Positions 1 to 4,683 of a DNA stretch of 38,774 nucleotides are shown here, piece after piece; within the stretch, counting starts at the first letter, position 1, and each line of letters begins with the position of its first letter. The stretch is taken from NCBI RefSeq assembly GCF_030409215.1, contig NZ_JAUFPL010000034.1, forward strand, positions 134,230 through 173,003, read 5' to 3'. The notes beneath the pieces were generated by a model that saw nothing but the letters and a program-made list of their open reading frames with translations, was not told the origin of the DNA and made no database searches. Made by a program: the position numbers and the translations under genes. This stretch comes from Halomonas ramblicola (GTDB lineage Bacteria; Pseudomonadota; Gammaproteobacteria; Pseudomonadales; Halomonadaceae).

Positions 1-1
1 C

Positions 2-25
2 GCCGTCAACGCCATCGAGTGCTGA
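2..25 (+). CDS. 3' end of a gene, possibly L-serine dehydratase paralog
   Basis: The first bases read A-V-N-A-I-E-C-stop. This is the same C-terminus as the complete L-serine dehydratase at 34850-36229, which also ends AVNAIEC, and the two 24-base stretches differ at only a few third positions. Every codon here ends in G or C, as in the local genes. It would be the tail of a second serine dehydratase lying upstream of the window. Seven residues are little evidence. A competing reading is the frame from position 3 to the TAG at 78-80, which gives a plausible C-terminus NLHNLVALAGEAFAEG with strong GC3 but only from about position 27 on. Confidence 0.4.
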   Translation, partial: AVNAIEC

Positions 26-76
26 ATGCAACCTGCACAACTTGGTGGCGCTGGCCGGGGAGGCGTTCGCGGAGGG

Positions 77-334
77 TTAGCCGCGGATCAGCCGGGCGCC
101 GGGCGGGACCTGATGGCGCAGCTCGCGGCAGTCGCCGGGAGGCGGCTGGTGACCGGCGGGGCGATCCGGGTACCAGATGCGGCACTCACCGGGCGGCGGT
201 AGGTGACCCTCGGGCACCACCGAGTCATGGGAATCGTAGCGATAGCTCCCGCCGTAGCCCTCGGCGTAAACCGCACAGCCGCTCAGCAGCAGGCATAGCA
301 GGGAGGCACTCCCCAACCAATGTAGGCGTCTCAT
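77..334 (-). CDS. Small outer-membrane lipoprotein with PPPGEC/PPPGDC repeats
   Basis: An 85-residue predicted lipoprotein. The start is taken at the ATG at 334, because AAGGAGG sits five bases upstream; an in-frame ATG seven codons further out lacks this. The N-terminus MRRLHWLGSASLLCLLLSGC is a lipoprotein signal peptide ending in the lipobox LLSGC, so the mature protein would begin at that cysteine and be lipid-anchored. The C-terminal half holds two similar blocks, PPPGECRIWYPDRPAGHQ and PPPGDCRELRHQ, then VPPGARLIRG, a pattern seen in small uncharacterised lipoproteins of gammaproteobacteria. Function unknown. The gene is divergent from the riboswitch transcript that starts near 445. Confidence 0.75.
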   Translation of the reverse strand: MRRLHWLGSASLLCLLLSGCAVYAEGYGGSYRYDSHDSVVPEGHLPPPGECRIWYPDRPAGHQPPPGDCRELRHQVPPGARLIRG

Positions 335-409
335 CGTCTCCTCCTTGGAACTCATGGATATTGATCCCTGCGTATTGCTCGCATGATACAGGAGACAACC
401 CTCGGGAGC

Positions 410-438
410 TTGACATCACCGCCCCGCCGCCATAGCGT
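410..438 (+). promoter_or_regulatory. Sigma70 promoter of the tandem riboswitch leader
   Basis: A perfect -35 box TTGACA (410-415) is followed by a 17-base spacer and TAGCGT (433-438), which keeps the T, A and final T of TATAAT. Transcription would begin around 445, the base before the first riboswitch stem. That fit between predicted start and first stem is the main reason to trust it. Confidence 0.6.
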
Positions 439-445
439 GGGAACC

Positions 446-497
446 AGCGCCGATTTGAACCTCAGCTTGCGGGCGCTCTACAAATTCCGCTAAAGCG
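446..497 (+). promoter_or_regulatory. SAM-II/SAM-V-type riboswitch aptamer, copy 1
   Basis: The stretch has the plan of the SAM-II/SAM-V pseudoknot that binds S-adenosylmethionine. Stem P1 is AGCGCC (446-451) with GGCGCT (472-477). The 20-base loop opens with GATTT (452-456) and contains CTTGC (466-470). An A-rich linker, CTACAAATTCC, leads to GCTAAAGCG (489-497), which folds back into the loop as the pseudoknot strand. The known SAM-II core is GAUUU, UUGC, AAAU and GCUAAA, and all four are here in order. Copy 2, 114 bases downstream, has the same spacings and a P1 with compensated changes. Class II versus class V cannot be settled by eye. Confidence 0.85.
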
Positions 498-507
498 ACG
501 CCGGAGG

Positions 508-538
508 CCCGCTTTAGCACACGCAAAGCGGGTTTTTT
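508..538 (+). terminator. Intrinsic terminator of riboswitch copy 1
   Basis: CCCGCTTT (508-515) pairs with AAAGCGGG (525-532) across a nine-base loop and is followed by six T (533-538). The 5' arm with its loop edge, CGCTTTAGC (510-518), is the exact complement of GCTAAAGCG (489-497), the pseudoknot strand of the aptamer. So with SAM bound the strand would be held in the aptamer and the terminator would form. Without SAM the nine pairs would act as antiterminator. This is an OFF switch by inference. Confidence 0.85.
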
Positions 539-559
539 GTTGCCTGGCCCTCTCGGGGC

Positions 560-611
560 GCCGCCGATTTAAGCACCAACTTGCGGGCGGCATACAAATG
601 CAGCTAAAGCG
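560..611 (+). promoter_or_regulatory. SAM-II/SAM-V-type riboswitch aptamer, copy 2
   Basis: A second aptamer with the same geometry as copy 1. P1 is GCCGCC (560-565) with GGCGGC (586-591), the loop is again 20 bases and starts GATTT (566-570) and contains CTTGC (580-584), and GCTAAAGCG (603-611) follows P1 after the same 11-base linker. P1 differs from copy 1 on both strands so that pairing is kept, which argues for selection on structure rather than a recent duplication. No T-run terminator follows; the next structure is a hairpin covering the ribosome binding site. Confidence 0.85.
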
Positions 612-619
612 GCGCACGG

Positions 620-673
620 CTCCACTCCCCTGGGTCGGCGCTTGCCGAACCAAGCACCACAGGGGACCTGGAG
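620..673 (+). promoter_or_regulatory. Shine-Dalgarno-sequestering hairpin after riboswitch copy 2
   Basis: CTCC (620-623) pairs with the Shine-Dalgarno GGAG (670-673), TCCCCTG (626-632) with CAGGGGA (660-666), and GGTCGGC (633-639) with GCCGAACC (644-651, one bulged A). GGAG lies six bases before the ATG at 680. The fold would hide the ribosome binding site, so copy 2 probably acts on translation. How the aptamer controls the hairpin is not clear: AAGCG of the aptamer end could pair with CGCTT at 639-643 and break it. Confidence 0.55.
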
Positions 674-679
674 ACGACC

Positions 680-868
680 ATGACCTACCGCACCCGACCC
701 ATTCACGGCCAAGGCCCCACCGCCGCCTCCCGCGCTCGCCTCGCGGCGCTCGACCTGACCCAGGACGACATCGTGCGCCCGGAGCTGCGCAACGACGCCA
801 TCCTCTCCGGCCGCTCGTCCCCCTCTGGTGTACATCGCCAGGCCACGGCTCGTCCCGAGGCGCGGTGA
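680..868 (+). pseudogene. Broken riboswitch-controlled gene, 62-residue 5' remnant
   Basis: The ATG at 680 has GGAG six bases upstream and follows the tandem riboswitches, so this was the regulated gene. The product, beginning MTYRTRPIHGQGPTAASRAR, stops after 62 residues, much shorter than the methionine-cycle enzymes such riboswitches usually control. I do not recognise the family. Another frame stays open from here to a TAA at 970-972 and ends GNDENENLPDRCAPDEA, which suggests a gene whose 3' part has been shifted or joined by deletion. It could also be a real short protein. No gene follows on this strand before the convergent rhodanese, so the riboswitches have no intact target in view. 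Confidence 0.5.
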
Positions 869-1027
869 TCGGCGCGCGGAGCTACTGCGACCCGCCTCGC
901 CTCACTTTCGGCATGGCGGGCAACGACGAGAACGAGAACCTGCCGGACCGCTGCGCCCCGGACGAGGCGTAACGCCGCGGCATCCAGCCGCTCGGCGACC
1001 CCAGGCCGTGGCTCGGGACGACATGAA

Positions 1028-1053
1028 ACGGGCGGCTCGCATGAGCCGCCCGT
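1028..1053 (-). terminator. Terminator of the rhodanese gene
   Basis: ACGGGCGGCTC (1028-1038) and GAGCCGCCCGT (1043-1053) form a perfect 11-bp stem with a four-base loop. On the minus strand the stem ends in GTTTC, a short T-run, 24 bases past the rhodanese stop. It may also stop the plus-strand transcript from the riboswitch side. Confidence 0.65.
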
Positions 1054-1077
1054 CACCTCTATCGCCATGTCGACCGG

Positions 1078-1404
1078 TCAGGCCGCGTCGCGCTTCTCGA
1101 ACCAGTCCTGGGTGCCGCCCTCGTAGTCGTACACCTGGGTGAAGCCGGCCTCCTCCAGCTTCCTGGCCGCCTTGGGAGAGGCGTCACAATCGAAGCTGGC
1201 GCAATAGACCACGACCTTGCGGTCCTTGCTGCCGACGACGTCGGCCACCTTGTCGACGAAAGCCTCGTCCTTGACGGGAATATTGATCGACGTGCGGATG
1301 TGCTGCTTGTCGAAGGCGTCCCGTGGCAGCACGTTGATGAGCACGAAATCCTCATGCTCGGTCTCGTTCATCACCTTGAGGTCGTCGCGAGTGATCGCTC
1401 TCAT
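1078..1404 (-). CDS. Single-domain rhodanese-like sulfurtransferase
   Basis: A 108-residue protein made of one rhodanese domain. Rhodaneses move sulfane sulfur through a persulfide on a catalytic cysteine, to cyanide or to protein thiols. The domain shows the usual marks: LINVLPRDAFDKQHI near residue 25, SINIPV, and the active-site segment VVYCASFDCDAS near residue 70, with the cysteine of YCAS as the likely catalytic one. It ends with the typical GGTQDWFEK. The start is set at the ATG at 1404 because GGAGG lies five bases upstream; a GTG two codons earlier is also in frame. No signal peptide, so probably cytoplasmic. A promoter is visible at 1459-1487. Physiological acceptor unknown. Confidence 0.85.
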   Translation of the reverse strand: MRAITRDDLKVMNETEHEDFVLINVLPRDAFDKQHIRTSINIPVKDEAFVDKVADVVGSKDRKVVVYCASFDCDASPKAARKLEEAGFTQVYDYEGGTQDWFEKRDAA

Positions 1405-1458
1405 GCACACCTCCTCTGCCGTAGCGGATTCGGCGATTGCGGTGGGTGGCCAGCCCTC

Positions 1459-1503
1459 AGCGTAGAAAGCAAGCCATTATTTTTCAAAGGCTTATATAGC
1501 CTT
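1459..1503 (-). promoter_or_regulatory. Rhodanese promoter with adjacent palindrome
   Basis: On the minus strand TTGAAA (1482-1487) and TACGCT (1459-1464) are 17 bases apart and lie about 55 bases upstream of the rhodanese start. The 17-bp perfect palindrome AAGGCTTATATAGCCTT (1487-1503) touches the -35 box. Its position suits an operator for an activator or repressor, which is not identifiable here. Confidence 0.5.
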
Positions 1504-1619
1504 CTACCCATTGTGACAGGCTACAGCCGGCCAGGTTCCTGGCCCGAGCCTGCCCGTTCCTGCATTCGCCGCGTCGGCCAATCCTGGGTAAGCGCCCGCT
1601 GATCACCGCTTGTCAGTGA

Positions 1620-3251
1620 TCAGTCGGTGTGCTGCCAGTTCTGAGGCAGGAGTTCGTGGATCTGGCTGGCCTTCTGGGTCGGCAGTCGCTCCAGCACGTC
1701 CTTCAGGTAGGCGTAGGGTTCGTGGCCGTTCAGCTTGGCGCACTGAATCAGGCTCATGATGTTGGCGGCACGCTGTCCGCTGCGCAGTGACCCGGCGAAC
1801 AGCCAGTTGCTGCGTCCCAATGCCCAGGGGCGAATCAGGTTCTCGACCCGGTTGTTGTCGATCGGCAGCCCGCCGTCATCCAGGTAGCGCGTCAGCGCCG
1901 CCCAGCGTTTCAGGCTGTAATCCAGTGCCTTGGCCGTCGCCGAGCCGTTTGGCACCTTCTCCCGATGAGCCAGCATCCAGCGGTACAGCGCGTCGGCGAT
2001 GGGCCTCGCCTGGGTATTACGTAGCTGCTGGCGTTCTTCCGCCGTTAATGATTGGGCCTCGCGCTCCACCTGGTAGAGCTGGCCGATGAGCTCGATGGCC
2101 TGCTCGGCGATCTGGCTCTTGCCGGCCACGTGCAGGTCGACGAACTTGCGCCGGGCGTGGGCCATGCAGCCCACTTCGGTGACGCCGTTGGCAAAGCTCT
2201 GCTTGTAGCCGCCGTAGTCGTCGCAGATCAGCTTGCCCTGCCAGTCGCCGAGGAAGTCGCGGGCATGCTGGCCGCCGCGCCCTTCGCTGAAGTCGTAGAC
2301 CACCGCCTTCAACCCGGCATAGGGCGTGGTGGCGTAGGCCCAGAGGTAGGCGCGATGGGTCTTCTTCTTGCCCGGGGCGAGCATCGGTACCGGGGTCTCG
2401 TCGGCATGCAGCGCTGGCTCGCTGAGCAGCAAGTCACGTAAGGCATCGATCAGCGGTTGGAGCCGCACCCCGCAGATGCCGACCCACTCGGCCAGGGTCG
2501 TGCGCGGGATCGGTACACCGGCCCGGGCGAAGATCTGCTCCTGGCGATAGAGCGGCAGATGATCGGCATACTTGGCGATCAGCACCTGGGCCAGCAGGCC
2601 GGCGGTGGGGATGCCCTTGTCGATGATCTGCGCCGGCATCGGCGCCTGGGTCAACGTCTCACACGGGTCGCAGACCCACTTGCCACGGATATGACGCTCG
2701 ACGTGGAACACGCCCGGCGTGTAGTCGAGCTTCTCGCTGATCTCCTCGCCGATCCGTCGCCGCTGGCAGCCGCACGGGCAGTGCTCGCTCTCCGGGTCGT
2801 GGCGGATCTCGATGCGCAGCAGATCCTTGGGTAGCGGGGCGCGCTTGGGGGTCTTCTTCACCGCCGGTGCGGCGGGGGTGAGGTTCAGCGCCTCCAGCTC
2901 GGCCTCGATGGCGGCGATGTCGGCATCCACCGCCTCGTCCAGCAGGCTGATCTGCAGGACGTTGAGCTGTTCGCTGCGCTTGCCGAAGGCGTGACGCTTG
3001 AGCAACGCCAGTTCATAGGTCAGCTTCTGGTTGACCTGCTCGGTATGCCGCAGCGTTTTCTGGCTCTGCGCCAGTGCCTGTTCCTGCTGCTCGACCTGCG
3101 TCATCAGCGTTGCCGCCAGGTGGCGGAGCTGATCGGGGGAGAGCTGGGACAGATCGGGCGGCATGTTCATCCGGCGATTATGCCAGCTCTCCGGTGGGAG
3201 CGGGATTAGCGCATCAGCGAATAGCCTGGCCGTCGCGTCTGTGCCGTTCAT
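1620..3251 (-). CDS. tnpC: IS66-family transposase TnpC
   Basis: The DDE transposase of the element, 543 residues from the first ATG. The N-terminus carries a heptad-rich coiled coil (LAATLMTQVEQQEQALAQSQ and following, residues about 45-95). A cysteine/histidine zinc-binding cluster follows (HCPCGCQRRR and WVCDPCETL). The catalytic core has LHADETPVPM, ICDDYGGYK and the C-terminal DNNRVENLIRPWALGR, which supply the two aspartates and the glutamate. No Shine-Dalgarno lies before the ATG at 3251; the internal start at MNMPPDLSQLS (3170) is an alternative. The gene starts 10 bases after tnpB ends, so translation is probably coupled. Confidence 0.93.
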   Translation of the reverse strand: MNGTDATARLFADALIPLPPESWHNRRMNMPPDLSQLSPDQLRHLAATLMTQVEQQEQALAQSQKTLRHTEQVNQKLTYELALLKRHAFGKRSEQLNVLQISLLDEAVDADIAAIEAELEALNLTPAAPAVKKTPKRAPLPKDLLRIEIRHDPESEHCPCGCQRRRIGEEISEKLDYTPGVFHVERHIRGKWVCDPCETLTQAPMPAQIIDKGIPTAGLLAQVLIAKYADHLPLYRQEQIFARAGVPIPRTTLAEWVGICGVRLQPLIDALRDLLLSEPALHADETPVPMLAPGKKKTHRAYLWAYATTPYAGLKAVVYDFSEGRGGQHARDFLGDWQGKLICDDYGGYKQSFANGVTEVGCMAHARRKFVDLHVAGKSQIAEQAIELIGQLYQVEREAQSLTAEERQQLRNTQARPIADALYRWMLAHREKVPNGSATAKALDYSLKRWAALTRYLDDGGLPIDNNRVENLIRPWALGRSNWLFAGSLRSGQRAANIMSLIQCAKLNGHEPYAYLKDVLERLPTQKASQIHELLPQNWQHTD

Positions 3252-3261
3252 GGAGGAGGTG

Positions 3262-3597
3262 TCAGACCACCGAGATCACGCCGCCGACGCCGAGACGCTG
3301 CCAGGGCAGGCCCTGGACCAGGGCGCTGGCCTGCTCGGCAGAGAGCTCGACCCGATTGCCGTGCCAGTTGCCGGCCCAATGGAACTTGCCTTGATTGAGC
3401 CGGCGCGCACAGAGCCAGACCCCCAGGCCATCGTGGATCAGCACTTTCATGCGATTGCCGCGCCGGTTGGCGAACAGATAGGCGCAGTGCGGCCGCGCGG
3501 TACCGAATACCTTCACCACCCGGGCCAGCGCCGTGTCGGGGCCGGCGCGCATGTCCAACGGCTCGGTGGCCAGCCAGATCTCGTCGATACGGATCAC
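3262..3597 (-). CDS. tnpB: IS66 accessory protein TnpB
   Basis: A 111-residue protein of the IS66 Orf2 family, needed for transposition in IS66 elements that carry it but without known catalysis. Diagnostic stretches are LATEPLDMRAGPDTALA, YLFANRRGNRMKVLIHDG and the C-terminal LVQGLPWQRLG. The start is taken as the GTG at 3597, which overlaps the tnpA stop in GTGA, a clear sign of translational coupling. A longer in-frame extension to 3651 would run through tnpA and is unlikely. Confidence 0.9.
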   Translation of the reverse strand: MIRIDEIWLATEPLDMRAGPDTALARVVKVFGTARPHCAYLFANRRGNRMKVLIHDGLGVWLCARRLNQGKFHWAGNWHGNRVELSAEQASALVQGLPWQRLGVGGVISVV

Positions 3598-3962
3598 GAC
3601 AGCAGATCCCGCAGCAGCGCCCGACAGCCCTGCGCATCGGACACCGGCCATTCGATGGTCACCGTGCCTTTGGGACTCGGCAGTGAAAGGCGAATACGTT
3701 CGGCTTCCCGATGCTGGCCCACCGCTGGTGTGGCGGTGCTTGCCATCGGCACTGGAACAAACGCCGGGGTATCACTTACCGGCGCCGACCGCCGAGCCTC
3801 ACGGATCCACTTATGGACCAGATTGGCGTTCAGGGCATGTTCCAATGCGATGCCGGCCACTGAGGTACCGGGTTGTTGGCACGCTTCTACGATCCTGGCC
3901 TTGAACTCGGCTGTAAAGCGGCGACGCTTTCGAGGCGCCTCCCATACGCTTAACTCACTCAT
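3594..3962 (-). CDS. tnpA: IS66 protein TnpA, helix-turn-helix
   Basis: The 122-residue first protein of the element. The N-terminal half is a transposase-8/IS3-IS66 type helix-turn-helix: KRRRFTAEFKARIVEACQQP, then TSVAGIALEHALNANLVHKWIREAR, which would bind the element ends. The C-terminal half is a linker and a short conserved tail (GTVTIEWPVSDAQGCRALLRDLL). The ATG at 3962 directly abuts the 13-bp inverted repeat at 3963-3998. Confidence 0.88.
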   Translation of the reverse strand: MSELSVWEAPRKRRRFTAEFKARIVEACQQPGTSVAGIALEHALNANLVHKWIREARRSAPVSDTPAFVPVPMASTATPAVGQHREAERIRLSLPSPKGTVTIEWPVSDAQGCRALLRDLLS

Positions 3963-3998
3963 GGTAGGTGTCCACTAAGAAATAGGTGGACACCTACC
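3963..3998. repeat. Perfect inverted repeat upstream of tnpA
   Basis: GGTAGGTGTCCAC (3963-3975) and GTGGACACCTACC (3986-3998) are 13-bp perfect arms around a 10-base AT-rich centre, immediately before the tnpA start codon. In the transcript it would place a hairpin over the ribosome binding region; as DNA it could be a transposase-binding site. It lies inside the element, 48 bp from its right end. Confidence 0.7.
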
Positions 3999-4117
3999 GT
4001 CATCGAAGTCGGGGCTCAGCGGAAGGTGTGTTCACCGGCCGGATACAATCCTGGTGCACCGGGCTGCAGAGGGGATCGGTGCGGCGGGGCGGCCGCGGCC
4101 GTGGCGAAGCCCCCCCA

Positions 4118-4133
4118 GGGCGACACGTCGCCC
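4118..4133. repeat. Short GC hairpin between IS66 and the island
   Basis: GGGCGAC (4118-4124) and GTCGCCC (4127-4133) form a tight hairpin in the short gene-free strip between the insertion sequence and the tRNA fragment. No T-run follows on either strand. The rest of 4055-4182 shows no gene or other feature. Confidence 0.4.
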
Positions 4134-4182
4134 CCGAGGAAGCGGGCGAGGAAGGCTGAAAGGGAACGTAAGGTATTGATTC

Positions 4183-4228
4183 GTGGTAGGACCAGCTGGA
4201 CTCGAACCAGCGACCAAGGGATTATGAG
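4183..4228 (-). repeat. attL: displaced 3' fragment of tRNA-Ile2
   Basis: Forty-six bases match the 3' part of the intact tRNA at 16849-16894 with two mismatches; the 37 bases at 4192-4228 are identical to 16858-16894. They cover the T-arm, variable region and anticodon loop up to the CAT anticodon. Sequence then diverges. This is the usual trace of an element that recombined into a tRNA gene and left the old 3' end at the far boundary. With the tRNA on the minus strand, the left end is where the displaced piece should be. Confidence 0.9.
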
Positions 4229-4683
4229 CATTGCCTAATAGATATCTATGGGAGCCAAGCCTTTTTATTTCAGTGTCTTGCGCACCACTTCACCTGTCGT
4301 TGGTGGCCAATTAATGCCTTACTCATGGACACAATCTGGACATTTTCCCCGCGGATTTTGAAGGCGAGAGGAAGCATGCCAACGCATGCCTTTACCTAGT
4401 AAAAACAGAAAGTTGAAAGCGCCAAACTTGCCATTACCCACCCATCCTGGCCACCTCAGTTGACGCATTGTTTGTTGACACTTTCCGCTAAGGGATTATG
4501 AGCCATCTCTAATTAATTCTAGATATTGTCAACACGCAACGAATCAAACACTTACCCATCAAGAGCCATTCATTGCGTGCCATAAGGCACCATGTCCATA
4601 GACACCTTATGGTCACACAACCTTAGAATTTAGCCCACTTATATAAGGCATCGAGAATCAATAACACTCATTTATCTTATTTT
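4229..4683. other. Gene-free AT-rich left end of the island
   Basis: About 455 bases without a convincing gene, visibly richer in A and T than the DNA left of 4183. It contains AAGGGATTATGAG at 4490-4502, the same 13 bases found at the inner edge of the att repeat, so a second, shorter piece of the tRNA anticodon region is present. No integrase remnant could be recognised in any frame. Confidence 0.5.

Larger units (their letters stand above)
1588..4046 (-). mobile_element. Complete IS66-family insertion sequence
   Basis: A 2459-bp element with three genes read on the minus strand in the order tnpA, tnpB, tnpC, the standard IS66 set. The ends are imperfect inverted repeats: GTAAGCGCCCGCTGATCAC at 1588 and, on the minus strand from 4046, GTATCCGGCCGGTGAACAC, matching at 14 of 19 positions. 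The element is flanked by an identical 8-bp target duplication, AATCCTGG at 1580-1587 and at 4047-4054, the length normal for IS66. All three reading frames are open, so the copy may be active. It sits just outside the tRNA island. Confidence 0.93.

Noticed and set aside
3..80. Alternative C-terminus NLHNLVALAGEAFAEG ending at TAG 78-80
   Set aside because: Good third-position pattern only from about position 27, and it conflicts with the serine-dehydratase-like end; kept only as an alternative.
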